Assembly: GCA_008692225.1 (NCBI GenBank)
Contig: VICG01000013.1
Coordinates: 1,721,001-1,785,000, forward strand
DNA: 64,000 nucleotides
Source: Monilinia fructicola
Lineage: Eukaryota > Ascomycota > Leotiomycetes > Helotiales > Sclerotiniaceae
Direction: 5' to 3'
Every line of letters begins with the position of its first letter. Positions within the stretch are counted from its first letter, which is position 1. Positions 24,832 through 39,200 of the stretch are shown piece by piece. The position numbers and the translations under genes are program-made. The notes under the pieces were generated by a model. It saw nothing but the letters and a program-made list of their open reading frames with translations. It was not told where the DNA came from and did not search any database.

Positions 24832-27128
24832 TCACAAATGGGGCACTCCTGCACTGGCCAAAACCAGGTTAACAATGCTGACGACGCCCTCTCCAAGGAT
24901 CAAACCACTAGCCAAGACGACAATGGGGGTTTCTTCTCTCTTGCGGTAGGAACGCCAGTACAAGTTGATGAACCCGCCGATTGCACGAGCGAGAGTGAAT
25001 GCGGGAGTGTTGTACATACCTGGTTTTGTTAGTGTTGACGTCTTGAATTTTACAAAGAGGGAAGAGATGAAGAGGGAAGGCTGTGAGTGGGAGAGGAGGA
25101 CGAGAGAGAGACATACCAACAGCCACCGCAATGCCCCCCCGGAATCCAAGAGTGCCACTTCGTCCCCGTAGCATAAATTCTCAACAAGGTAGTCCCGGTA
25201 AAAATCACCGCAGCACCAATAGCCCACTGGGCAGCCATATGAGGCAAGCCCTTCCCGGTAACCAATCTCGCCGTGAAGATCCAAACATATCCTGTGGGAA
25301 CCTGAAATAGATCTCCGGGAACCTGATAAACATTTGTATAGAGTTTGTATATCAACGCGCTAACGACCGCACCAACAGCACTGCCAATAATTTGACCCCA
25401 GAACTGTGCATTTGGAGCTGCACCGACTAAATGGCCCGTCTTGAGATCTTGCATCAAGTCACCGGCTTGTAGGGCACCGGCTTCGGAAATGGCGCCGGCG
25501 ATGAGGTTGATCAGGACGGAGTTTTTGTTGGATTGGGGAATGATGAGTGCGAAAAATAATTGGGCTAGTTTCGAAATTCCGGAGACAGGGTTGAGATCTG
25601 TTTCGCCGAGGGCTCGGACACCCATAATGGAGAGTATGAGGGCCATTAAGACGGCGATGATAGTTGCGGATAGGGGGACCCAACTCGCCAAACACCACGC
25701 GAATGCTGGCTACGCAGAACGCGATGGAGAGGATGAGTCCAATCCAGACGGTGCGAGAATTGACGAGATGTTCCGGGGGTGCATCGGGCTCCGGCAAATC
25801 TTTTGCTTCAGGTTGATGAGTGCTGCCTGAGAATGATGATTCGTCAAGAGCAGTTGATGCATGCTGTTCCCGATGATTTCCGGAATCTTCTCCGTTTATA
25901 GGAGCATATCCGGTGGTGGATTGTGGTGTTCCAATCGATACAAGACCCCACCAATCTCGTCGGTTGATCTTTCGTTGAGCCTCACCGATGAAATGTTCAC
26001 CATTGTTGATCAAAGGATTAAGAGCAATGTATCCAAGGCTGATTACCGAATCCGCTAACATTATCGCCAATGAAATCCAAACAATCCAGCCTTTGCTTCC
26101 TGTCTCCCAATCACTGACTGGACCAGAAGCCCAGCCCCTGTTTTTGGCCAGAGGCGAAAGTATTCCCCAACCAACAACTGCCCCGAGAAGCATATGCGTG
26201 GTTGTTGCTGGGCCCATAATGATCCCCTGTCCAACATATGCAAGGGACGGATTCAACGTCCATAACCAATTTTGGGCAATTGCTGTGCCAAAGATCGGTA
26301 ATTTCCGGAGTATGGGGAAGAAATAAGTTGCTAGAGTATAAAATCCTGAGATCGAGAATGAGATCACCAACAGCTTCACCTTAGATTTCCAGCTACCTCC
26401 CTCAGCCTTGCTCACTTCTTCAACATCCGCGACACTCTCGTCTGTATAATTTCTAGATTCTGTTTCGTCACTCTCATCGGCGCCCCCAGAACTGGAAACG
26501 GGCGGTCCGCTTGCAGTCGTCTCTTTCCCATGCAAAACCCCAATCATCAACGCCGTCGCCGTTCCAGAGGGAAACTTCAATTTCTCTTTAATGATAACCT
26601 GTCGCCTCAATGGTACCGCCGAAACACCACTCCAAAAAAGCAAAGCCCCAATGACCAAAGTATAAGTTTCCAAGTACTCAGGAAGATTGGACCCTGTTCC
26701 TCCGGCTTCATCATATAATTCAAGGCCGGCATGACTCCCACGAATCCACAACCCAAAGGCATCGTCCCCATTGAACCAGCCACCGTCTGCACCAATACAT
26801 TTTCCACCGGAGTAAAAGGTAAATCAAGATGCTTCGACAATGTTTTGAAGAATGCAAACCCGATAAGTGAAGCAGGCATGGCCATGGACGAGACCCAACC
26901 CGTCTGCAGACCAAAATACATGTTGGAAAAACATATTATCAGCCCGACGCCTAGCCCGACGAGGATCCCTCTAAGCGTGAAATTCTGCCCTTCTTCTGCA
27001 TGCGCAGCTATGAATTGCCGCTGTTCGCTTCGTCTGCGGCGGAGGGCAAGGTCATCATGTTCGGATGTGCGGGTGGAAATTGATCGGTAGTTGGCAGGAG
27101 AGTGTGTTGTACCTCTGTCGGGAGCCAT
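24832..27128 (-). CDS. OPT-superfamily oligopeptide/metal-chelate transporter
   Basis: Polytopic membrane transporter, proton-coupled by family, resembling the YSL/OPT2 side of the OPT superfamily (YGL114W-like; this placement is an inference). The N terminus is hydrophilic and then reads FTLRGILVGLGVGLIICFSN, a typical first membrane segment, followed by MYFGLQTGWVSSMAMPASL. A conserved block KLKFPSGTATALMIGVLHGK follows, then an acidic cytosolic loop and further membrane segments (GVRALGETDLNPVSGISKLA, AGDLMQDLKTGHLVGAAPN). The last intron is 25116-25020, joining VG to MYNTPAFTLARAIGGF. The frame breaks near 26619-26624, at CCC 25679-25681 and at C7 25134-25140. Removing one base at each of the latter two restores the family sequence. 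The first site needs two one-base removals to give FFGVVFAVPLRRQ. Confidence 0.9.
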
Positions 27129-27751
27129 TTTGTTGTTGTTGTTCTTGTTTTTGTATAGGCGAGAAGCTAGATGGAAATGAAGGGGTAACCAGATATATAT
27201 ACACAGAAGCGATACTGTTGCCGTTATGAAAATAAAACTAGCCGGGAGTAGATAATAATATAAGGACGGCGGCCATGATAGATTGTCACTACAAGTATTA
27301 CTTATCAGAAAAAGTTATCAGTGATGCATTTCGCTGACCAATGCTAGGATGAGCGATCGATCACAAGGTTTCGTCATGCAAACTATCTCCTAGCCGAAGC
27401 TTATCTACCAAGATAACTCCGACCGAAGATCAAGAAAGGGGATGGATTGTTCCGACGAACAACGAGAATGCGTTTGATGTTTCAACACCAAAATATACGT
27501 AGTCATTATTTCAAAATCTCACAGATTCATGATGTATCATTTGAGATTTAAGTACGAACATATACTCTATTTGAACTACGGGCACAGAATATCGTCTAAT
27601 ATTGGCTCCCATATTCCTACTCCAGCAAAAGCTATTTTTGCAAGATTAGCCTCGTAACCATTGAACGAACAGTTTATGGATCATTGCCAGGGGCTCATAG
27701 CGCTTGTCAATCCACCATACCCTTTTACCGTTTGTTTGCCAATCAAACAAA
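27129..27751. other. Intergenic spacer between OPT transporter and PRMT3
   Basis: Promoter region of the OPT gene and 3' flank of PRMT3. A short TATA-like run (ATATATATACA) lies near 27193-27203. No gene is supported. Confidence 0.4.
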
Positions 27752-29453
<1,702 letters not shown>

Positions 29454-30838
29454 TTTGGAGGGAGTTGAATTGGACTTTCAAACTCTTATTGATAGGTGAC
29501 AAATATTGGAAAAAACAGACAAAATAACGAAATATCTAGTACAGATATTCGCCTCAAAGTAAGAAATTATCTCTTGAAATTTTTTATGTGGGATATGGAT
29601 TTTTTTTTATCCAAGTCACTATCAGCACGTGATCACATCGCGATAAGAGATGGAGGATGGATGGATGATGGATGGGAGGGAGACCAACCAGGAAGAATGC
29701 ATCTGATAGATTTTGTAGAGATGGAGATAAAGGTATAGATATAGATTAGATACAAATATAAATAAAATATAAATAAAATATAATATAAATATAAAATATA
29801 AAATAATATAAATAAATATAAATATAAATATAAATATAAATATAAATATAAATATAAAGGTAAATATAAATATAAATATAAATAAATATAAATATAAATA
29901 TAAATATAATATAGATATAATATAAATATAAATATAAATATAAATATAAATATAAATATAAATAAATATAAATATAAATATAAATATAAATATAAATATA
30001 AATATAAATATAAATAAATATAAATATAAATATAAATATAAAATAAAATAAAATATAAAAATAAATATAAATATAAATATAAATATAAATATAAATATAA
30101 ATATAAATATAAATATAAATATAAATATAAATAATAAAATATAAATATAAATAGAAATATAAATATAAATACAGATATAGATTTAGATACAGAAATGAAA
30201 GATGAAAAATTACATAATAAAAACAAATTATTATATATATGAACGTCGTCCTTTAAAGTAACAAATAACATTTAACATTTCACATTGTTCATCTTAAGAT
30301 GAGATTCATTGATTGAAGAAAGATATACAAGTACAGAGTACAAATAGCTTCCAAGGTTACTACAGACAGACAGACACACTTCACACTTCATTCATACTTC
30401 ATGCCTCCTTCACTCGTCTCTCTCCTATCAAAACCCGTCAAAGACAACATCAGATCAGATCCCTTAGTTGCTGGGGAAATAGACCAGGGGTTGAACGCTT
30501 AAACCTCGGTCAAACTCCTAAATATCAATCAATCAATCAATACAAGTAATAATAATAATAATAAGTAGACATGGGAGGATTGATAGAATGTGGAAGGAAG
30601 GTCCTAGGATGGAATCGTGTTATGACAACATACAACATACAACATCAACTACGGCTCAGTTAGATATTAAAAATGTCATTCTATTAATGGATGATAGACT
30701 TCATATTCATGCCATATTCACAAGTCAATCAGAAAATCCTTGTTGAATGCCAGCACATCGGACTTTGATTGAAGCCACCGGTAAACACCAACAGACAAGT
30801 TGAAGACAATTAGAAACAATTTGAACCCAAGGACAAAG
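29454..30838. repeat. Intergenic region dominated by an (ATAAAT)n array
   Basis: From about 29755 to 30180 the sequence is a long hexanucleotide-type array of TATAAA/ATAAAT with slips, between the divergent PRMT3 and HymA genes. A 212-residue minus-strand open frame across it is only compositional (Tyr/Leu/Ile repeats). A short (AATA)n tract lies near 30547-30562. Confidence 0.9.
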
Positions 30839-32140
30839 ATGTCATTTCTATTCGGAAGAAAGCAGCGCCCAAATACGGTGGATCTATCGAAGCAGGCCAA
30901 GGACTTCATATTGAAGCTCGATGGCCCTGGAGGTGCTGCGAAGGTATACATACTCTTTGCGCATTGGAAAGTTACAAGTGAACTATGGATGAGCTGACGA
31001 GTCGACAGGCTGAAGAGCTGGCAAAATCTCTATCTCAGATGAAATTTATCTTGCAAGGAACGCAAGGTAAGTTTCTTCGCACAGCTTATTCTACAATCCA
31101 CTAACCATTCCACAGAAATTGAAAGCACCCCCGAGCAAGTTCACCAACTGGTAACTGGAATGATCCAGGAAGACCTGCTCTACCTCCTTGCCATCAACCT
31201 TTACCGTCTTCCTTTCGAGTCGAGAAAAGATGCCCAGGTTATCTTCTCTTATGTTCTACGGTTCCGACCCGCGACAGCATCACCGAAGAGCGAGCCTATG
31301 GCGCTTAGTTATGTTATATAAATAATAGGCCGGAGGTACTGGTGGAGCTGTGCAATGGTTACGAGCACAAGGAAAGTGCTACGCCTGCAGGCACAGTCCT
31401 ACGAGAGGTTTTGAAGAATGATGCTGCCGCAGCTATTATTCTATACAATGATGTTGTCAAGGACGGTGATGTTAGCACAAAAGGGTTGACTCATATACAG
31501 CCAGAGATCAAGCAAACCGGAGAGGGGGTCTTCTGGAAATTCTTCAACTGGATCGACCAAGGATCATTTGAGGTTGGAGCAGATGCTTTCACAACTTTTA
31601 GGGTAAGCAGTGTAATCATATTGGAAGGAATAAAGCTAATGCAACTATAGGAATTGTTGACAAAACACAAACAAATTGTGGCACAATATTTGGCAACCAA
31701 TTTTGACCTGTTTTTTGACAAATATAACAATATCCTGGTCCAATCAGCAAGTTATGTCACCAAAAGACAGTCTATAAAACTTCTGGGCGAGATTCTTCTG
31801 GATCGAGCTAATTATACAGTCATGACAGCATATGTCGACCGAGGAGAGCATTTAAAAAATATGCATGAATCTGCTTAGGGACGAGAGAAAGATGGTACAA
31901 TACGAAGGATTTCATGTTTTTAAAGTCTTTGTGGCAAATCCACACAAATCCATGGCGGTACAGAGAATACTGCTCAACAATCGGGAGAGATTGTTGAACT
32001 TCTTAAAACACTTCTTGGAAGATCGCACAGAGGATGAGCAATTCATAGATGAGAGAGAGTTCTTGATCAAGCAGATAGAGAGAATGCCACCACAACCAGT
32101 TGAGCCGGCACAAAAGCCTGCACTTTTAGTGGGACGTTAG
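30839..32140 (+). CDS. hymA: HymA / MO25-family scaffold protein (Hym1, CAB39-like)
   Basis: Helical-repeat scaffold of the MO25 family. It binds and activates STE20/germinal-centre kinases, acting in the RAM/MOR network (yeast Hym1) and in conidiophore development (Aspergillus HymA). Exons: 30839-30943, 31009-31066, 31116-31602 and 31651-32140. The start MSFLFGRKQRPNTVDLSKQA is typical. Conserved blocks include ELCNGYEHKESATPAGTVLRE, DQGSFEVGADAFTTFRELL and YVTKRQSIKLLGEILLDRAN. The frame breaks near 31310-31330, where two surplus bases separate ALSYVI from NRPEVL, and at the A6 run 31854-31859, where one removal gives HLKICMNLLRDERKMVQYEG. The length of about 350 residues fits the family. 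Confidence 0.93.
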
Positions 32141-32796
32141 ATGGAGAAGGATGGAAGTTGATAGACAGTGACGAGATAAGACATATGGGTGGGCATTGAT
32201 TGCTGGATACGACATGCATATGAGCATACTCGGAGTTGGGAGCATTAGGTTTTGAATGAAAGGACCAGGGAGCAATCATTGTAAACAGCAAAGGCGTTCT
32301 TGCAATCGTGGTTCTACAAACCACAAAAAATCATGAAGTCTCATATAAAGAGATTAAATAAAATCAAACCGAAATCATGTTTCAAGGCATACCTGAGTAT
32401 TATTATCATTAGATTCTGTCGGTCTTGAAGAGAAGAGAAGATGAAATAAGTCGCTCAAAATATCATAAGGCTGATATTATTGAAGTTCCAAGTTCCAAGT
32501 TTTTGAGCTAAGCTAAATCTAGACTAGTAGTATATAACAGGTACTCATTATTTCTCAGCCTGTCGCGTCCAACATGCGCGATTGTTAAATGGAAATTGAC
32601 TTCCGCCCAATGTCGCAAAAAAAGTGTCTAACAATCAATCAATCAATTAATCGCGAAACTGAACTGTAATCTCACAGTGACAATCGCACACCGAGGAATA
32701 AATTTGAGAGGGGACGAATTAAATCTTGAACCATTCATTACCAGCTTCGTTCATTGAACTTCACCTCAGCTCCGATTCACATCGATAGCCTTCAAG
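32141..32796. other. Intergenic spacer, HymA to SWIB gene
   Basis: Downstream flank of hymA and promoter of the next gene. Small (AATC)n repeats occur near 32630-32650. No gene is supported. Confidence 0.4.
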
Positions 32797-34609
32797 ATGC
32801 AGGCGCAATATCGTTCTTATCAACAAGGGACACCTTCGCGGACATCTCATGCTGGTGGCAATAGAAGAGGTATAGGTATGTATAAGCTCAATTTGAAGTT
32901 TGCGCCCTGTCATCTCACATAATACCTTAGTTATTTCTTTTGCACCCTCTATTTCTCGATTAGCCTACATATCTCTTTTCTCGGCCATCCATTGTGTCAG
33001 AATTTTGCCATTTATTGCTTGAAACGTATACTTATATACATTATAACCTTGGATAAGACTAATGCGCAAGTGTAGCACCTGCAACCGCTGGACAAACCAG
33101 AGACCAAATGACGCAACAACAATATCAAACAGCAGCAGGCGCTTTATCCTAAAGCAAAAGGAAGCGGCAAAGAAACGAGCAAGTGAACCAACGGATAAGA
33201 AATATTCCAGATGGCGTAGAGGATGTGATTATTGGCGATGGTGTGCAGAGATACAAAGAACTGAGGGATGTCGAGAGAAGACTGGATGCGACAATGACGA
33301 GGAAGAGATTAGACATTCGAGAAAGTGTGGATAGGAATGTTAAGGTTTGTCGTTCTCAAAATAGGATACTCTGGACAATGCTGATTGTCTACAGAGACAT
33401 AGAACTTTGAGGATTTGGATCAGTAATACGGTGGAAGACCAGCCTTGGCAATCGGACAATACTCTGGATGTCGATGCTTTTGATTTCAGTACAAATATGG
33501 ACTCTTCGTTTCGAGTCAGAATTGAGGGAAGATTATTGGATGACGATGAGGAGGATAGTGAAGATAGTGAAGATGAAGATGAAACTGCAGAAGATGGAGC
33601 CGATGCCATGGATGTGGACAAGAAAAAGAAGACGAAGAGTCCGGGAAGACTTTTACAGATTGTCACATTTTTTTAAATCTATGACAGTTGATTTTTGATC
33701 GGAATCAACGAACGAAAGATGGAGCAGACCAGAGTGTGGAGTGGAAGAAACCCAGTGTTGCCCCGAATGCCAATGGTCTTCCGCAGCTGCAGACTTTGAC
33801 CAATTAGAATTCAAGAGGTCTGGTGATGAAAATTGCAATATTGTCATCAATCTGGTCCGCGACGAGACCCCCGAAAGATTTCAACTAAGTCCGGTCCTTT
33901 CAGCTATCTTGGATACCAATGTTGGTACTCGTGAGGAAGTTACTATGGGTATTTGGAGTTATATCAAAGCTATGGGACTTGCGGATGATGATGAAAAGAG
34001 AACTTTTTGAACTCGATGAGCTACTCAAACCAGTATGTTAACTTGCAACACTTGTTTGATTACGTTAAACTAATACTACATAGCTTTTTCCCAGGTCGAG
34101 AAAAAGGATACTGGCCCCAACTCGGTGATGCCATCATATCCCACACAACAATCCTTCAGCCAGTCCGTCTTCACTATACCATCCGCGTAGACAAAGAGTT
34201 CCATGAAAACCCTCAGCCAACCATCTACGACGTCCAAGTCACAGTCGAAGACCCCCTCAAAGCCGCCCTTGAAGCTGCCACCAAAAAATCCCACCTATGC
34301 GACCAATCTCCTTGAACTATCGAGCTTGGACAAACAGCTCGCGGTCATCGTTCGAGCAATCGCCAATTCCAAATCAAAACATTCATTCTTTGATGCTCTT
34401 TCAAAGAACCCTACCGAATTTATCAGAAAATGGATCAGTTCGCAAAAGAGAGATTTGGAAATGATTGCTGGAGACGGAATGAGAGGGGGCGGGGAGGATG
34501 CTACGAGTGATGAATGGAGGAGGGGGGTGCGGATGGCGTTTGGGGAAGTGATAATGTGAAGGAGCTTGCTGCTTTGATGATTAGTACAGGTAAGGTCAAG
34601 GCAGGATAG
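32797..34609 (+). CDS. SWI/SNF-RSC complex subunit with SWIB domain (Snf12/Rsc6, BAF60-like)
   Basis: Nuclear chromatin-remodelling subunit of the SMARCD/BAF60 family. The start is MQAQYRSYQQGTPSRTSH. An intron of about 200 nt (about 32877-33075) leads to APATAGQTRDQM. The family block IPDGVEDVIIGDGVQRYKEL is followed by a predicted helix, an acidic loop (DDDEEDSEDSEDEDE), HFFKSMTVDF and the SWIB domain (ERFQLSPVLSAILDTNVGTR, IWSYIKAMGLADDDEKRTF). The C-terminal part reads LHYTIRVDKEFHENPQPTIY and LLELSSLDKQLAVIVRAIAN. This is the most error-ridden gene in the window. Frame breaks are seen near 33148, 33200-33202, 33650-33690, 33790, 34004-34008 (T5), about 34100, 34290-34292 (CCC) and about 34545. 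The stop at 34607-34609 assumes the last of these is repaired. Confidence 0.85.
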
Positions 34610-35267
34610 GCTGGGATGGTATGAGATTTGAGATTGAGTATTTGATTTGATTCATGACATCAAAATGATTTTATGGGGAGTTAGGATTAAATGGAATGGA
34701 ACAGCATTCTGTTCGTGTGTAATAGTCATTGTATGGATAAATAGAAGGGTGGTGAAGGAGAGATGATATTCAAGTCAAAGACAATTTCCAGAAAGTGGTA
34801 TAATCGAGACTAATTTATCATCTAACCTGATTTTCCAATGCTTCAAGGAGACTCGGAGCTATTCGGCGATAAGATAACATTTGTTCAATATTCCCGAATA
34901 GCTACAGCTAGCTACCCCTGTTCATACGTCACAACGCAACCGAGCTCACCCCTCATTCAAGCGCTTGCCTTTTCTTCGGAATGCTTTAAGAACAACGGGT
35001 TCTGCTCTTTTTTTTTAGTTTACCGTCCGTCATACAAATGAAGAGATCTTTTCCATTGTCTCTTAACGTGATTAAAAATTATCAATTCTATTCCTCTCGA
35101 ACATTTTCCTCTTCATCACTTTTACAAGTAAAGCTTCACAATATTAACCCCTCACCTTCTATCTCCCACTCGAGCCTTTCATTGCGTCAACTCCTAAGCA
35201 CACAAGCAATTCCTCTAACAAGGCTTCTCCATTTCAATACCGTTCTCACACAAGCACCGCTCTCACA
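34610..35267. other. Intergenic spacer with a presequence-like open frame
   Basis: Holds the 3' flank of the SWIB gene and the upstream region of the SDR gene. The open frame from the ATG at 35038 is rich in Ser, Leu and Arg and poor in acidic residues, like a mitochondrial presequence, but it is out of frame with the SDR at 35268. It may be 5' UTR or a displaced N terminus. Confidence 0.4.
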
Positions 35268-36271
35268 ATGTCACCGCCCCCCTCTCTTGCCCCGGGCAAC
35301 ACTGCCCTCATTACCGGCGGTGCCTCTGGAATTGGCTTGAGTCTCGCGATCAAGTGTTTGGGCTATGGTATGAATATCATACTGGTGGATAACCATGGGA
35401 CAACCTGGGTGCGGCACAAACCTATCTCACGCAGAAGAGCAACGAGAAGCAGCAGGTAGTAGGGCTGAAGATCGATGTAGGCAAGGCAGAGGAATGGAGA
35501 GCGTGAAGGAGGTGGTGGAGGGCGATTTCGACGGTACGTCTTCTCTTTGCTGAACCGCGGATGGATCATCGGCGGAACACCAAGGTAAACCAAGAAAGAA
35601 GAAGCTGCCCGAGGCTGACACCGCGCTCTAGGAAAACTCCACCTTCTCGCGCTCAACGCCGGCTTCTCGCAAACGCGGCGCGTTCGCCCAAGCCTCCTCG
35701 ACCGACTACTTCGCCAAGATTCTACATGTGAACCTGTTTGGAGTCATCAATGGTATCAATCACCTCCTTCCCTATATCACGTCGCACACATCCCCCTCCT
35801 CCATCATCATCACGGGAAGTAAGCAGGGGATTACCAACCCCCCCCGGGAACCCAGCCTACAACTGTTCGAAAGCGGCTGTGAAGACGCTGGCGGAACATT
35901 TGTCGTTTGACTTGAGGGAGAGGAGGGAGACGGGCGTTCACTTGTTGGTGCCGGGGTGGACGTATACCGGGCTGACGGGGGGCGGGTCTCCGTTTGTAGT
36001 TGGGGGTGCGGATGGAAAGGTGGAGCTAGCGGGGACGGAGAAGAAGCCTGCGGGTGCGTGGTCGGGGGACCAGGTGGTGGACTATCTTGAGGGGAAGATG
36101 GCCGAGGGCACGTTTTATGTCGTGTGTCCGGATGGGGATGTGACGGAGGAGATGGATAGGAAGAGGATGGCGTGGGGGGCGGGCGATGTCGTGCAGGGGA
36201 GACTGCCGTTGAGTAGGTGGAGGGAGGGGTACAAGGAGGAGTTTGAAGAGTTTATGACGAAGGATTTGTGA
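35268..36271 (+). CDS. Short-chain dehydrogenase/reductase (SDR)
   Basis: NAD(P)-dependent oxidoreductase with a Rossmann fold. The N terminus carries the coenzyme motif ALITGGASGIGLSLAIK, followed by MNIILVDN. An intron (35534-35631) joins FDG to KLHLLALNAGFSQ, which contains the structural NAG motif. The catalytic Ser and YxxxK are in IIITGSKQGI and AYNCSKAAVKTLAEHL. The substrate is not predictable. Frame breaks occur near 35398, near 35497 and at the C8 run 35838-35845, where one removal gives ITNPPGNPAYNCSK. The 3' third is GC-rich with a Gly-rich loop (WTYTGLTGGGSPF). The ATG at 35268 directly precedes the fold, but an upstream mitochondrial presequence is possible. Confidence 0.8.
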
Positions 36272-39200
36272 TGATGGCTGTTGGTTGTCGTTTTCGCTGG
36301 TAGCAACACGGGTATTGTTTGGGAGATGCATACGCACGAGGCTAGATCTCGGATGTGATGTTCATATTTAGTGGAATGGAAACCCGATGATATTACGTAA
36401 AGCCTGTCAATATCTGGCGCAAGACACTCCGAAGAAATCCAGCTTTTGGACCTGGTTGATAGATAATCCAAGTCCGCCATATTCCCTTCCCTCACAAAGA
36501 AGAGAAAGGCTGCGAAATGCAGGTGCGTTCCTTGCTCAACGAAACGGTACATCCCTGGGAAAGTGAAAGGAAAATGCGCATCGAGATGGAATGTAGATAG
36601 GATGGATGGATGGATGGATGAATGGGAAGACTGAGGCAGATGATTAAGTACCATACACACGTTAGCGATAGAGAGGAAAGGAAGGAAGGAAGGCTGCTAG
36701 AAGGTATGCGATATATCATATGGCTAGCTACCTAGCTTATGAGTATTTACTTATCCTGGGACATTATACTTTCTATACTTTTTATTGAAGTGTCATTTTT
36801 GGGTTCCTCTGTGCGAAGATGACGGATTGAGGGGGGGAGTTTGAGGTATCTAGAGGCGATGTGGGATGGGGTGGGAGGCGGAGGCGGAGGCGGAGGCGGA
36901 GGCGGAGGCGGAGGCTGAGAGAGTCAATGGTGATGGCGGGGGTTGTAGGGTATTTTTTTTTCACCGGGAGGGGGCTTGAGGGGGGATGGAGGTGAACTGG
37001 TAAATGAAGGTGTATAGGTGATTTGATTTTTGTTGTTGGGAGGCAATTTTGTGTGTTGTGAAGTTGATGGAGAGGGGGGAGTGGAGTGGGGTTTGACTGT
37101 TTTGTGATGGATGAAATGGATGGGTGATGCGATAGTATAGTGATGGTAAAGATGAGGAATGGTTGGATAGATGCTCTTTGGAGTTGATGGTTCGAGTTAT
37201 TTTGGAGGTTGTTGATAGATTATCGGACGAATCTAGGGGACTTTGTGTTTTGGATTTTCGAGAGAGTGAGAGTGAGATTGTGGTAATATGCAGTAAACAA
37301 TTGATATGAGAAGATTGAAATTGCGGTATCAAGACTATAAATCCATCGACGCGTCGATACAATACCACGAGGCACCTCTGTACACAAAGCCAAACTATCC
37401 ATACCTACTAAGGCCAAACTTATATCTCCTATTTGATCCTCGATAACCTCCAGCTATCATCGACAAAACACGCCAAAACGAATATGGTAGAAAATCCGGC
37501 ACCTTGGTGGTTGTAGCGGTAACTACAGGAGTGACACGCCGGAACGCAATAAATCCCTTCCGTGGGGTTTTCCTACCGCAGCCCCTTCAAGTTGGGGTGA
37601 GCGGTAGGTTTTTGCTCTTTTTTATCTTTTTGGTATTTTTTGGGATGCTTCTTGATGGGTTCTTGTCGGATGCGGGTTTGGGGGGTTGAGGGGGGTTGAG
37701 GGGGTTGGATTGTTTTGAAAGTGGTAGTTGAGGAGGAGGAGGGGAAAAAGAGTGGGAGTGAAAGAAGGTCAACCGAGCTGCTCGCTTGAATTATTGTACC
37801 TGAATTTGTTTCTTGTATTTCTGACGATGAAAATTCACTCAACTTTTGCAATGAGAAGCAATGGAAGCAAGATTGTTTGTGTAGAATGCTTAGAAAATCT
37901 AATGTCATGTGTTTTGCTGCAAAATGGGGGGATACTAACAGATGCAATACCTCCTTATGCAAGCGTACTAAAATAGGTGATATGTGGAAAGTATCGTGAA
38001 CTTCAAAACCAATGCGTAGTGAAATGAGTTAGGAAGGGCTACTTGAATGGATGAGTATGTGGGTGGATACTGCAGAGTGCAGCATATATTGAACAGGTGG
38101 AGATACGCATCGCCATAAAGTAGATTGTCCTTCGTCACGGTTCTCGTGGTTTATAAGGCATAGGAAGAAAACACATGTAATGGCTAAAGAGGAAAAATGA
38201 CAAATTTAACGCACAGAAGTGCAAACTGTCAAGACATCTAAATGACCCCTATTGACATGAATATCGAGCTGATGAAGAAGTCACAAAGAGAGAATCAATC
38301 ACTTCACTATACCGCATTCTACTAATGCTGCGGAGTTGACGTCGGATGAAAATGAAACTGTTCATATGTCATAGAGATAGAAATTCGATGGAAAGACAAC
38401 GTTTTTTAAGACACTGGAGCGACCGATTCCTCGGGCTCTAGGATTCATGATTTGCGCCCCTAAAGACCCCTAGAGAATGACGCGCTCGTAGGGCGAAAGA
38501 ACAAATATTCGATAAGCACCAAAAGAAATATATGATTGATGGTCATGAGTTTAGTATTCAGCTCGTACACGTATCCACTTGGGAGTTAAATTTAGAGATG
38601 GTAGTTCGCCTTGTCAAGTAGCGGTCTTTCGCGTATGATTACTCCTAGGCCATTATTTGATGTACTAGTTTATTGAGGCTTGCATAGCAGCGTCGTGCTT
38701 GCACAATGCGGGACTGGTGTTTCGAGTGTGTGATATTCTTTGCATATGATTTCCGATGAGGCTGCAAAGTTGTGATTCCAGGAGCAAAGGGTCTGAGTCA
38801 AGGCTGTATATACATATCGAATACATGATATCGTCATCAGAGCCTTGAGCAAAAACCCTCTTTGGTATATGGGCGACGCAAACCTCTGGGTAGACATAAT
38901 CTCTGTTTGATATCGAGCCACGATGAGGGATCCGGCCTCGAGGAGAATGGCTAAGAAAGCCAGAAACAGAGTTTGCTCGTGAGTATAATCCTTTGTTCTG
39001 ACTTTGCGGCGCTATCGATCCCATGAAGGCATACCGGTTGGCTACTCGTGTCGCCAGAGAGTACAGAACTCAGAACGCCAAGATAAACGCTAAATAATTT
39101 CTCTGGTATTCTGTCCCCAGGTGACAAACTGGTATGTTGGTGCATGCAAGTTTTGTACTGTGTTCTAAGGTACGAGTAACTACTTCCCTTAGAATGGCAA

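Noticed and set aside
29633..30271. 212-codon minus-strand open frame rich in Tyr/Leu/Ile, membrane-like
   Set aside because: It is a translation of the (ATAAAT)n array; a stop-free repeat produces it automatically.
38665..39024. 119-codon minus-strand open frame
   Set aside because: It has a proper ATG but no recognisable domain, intron pattern or composition to support a gene.
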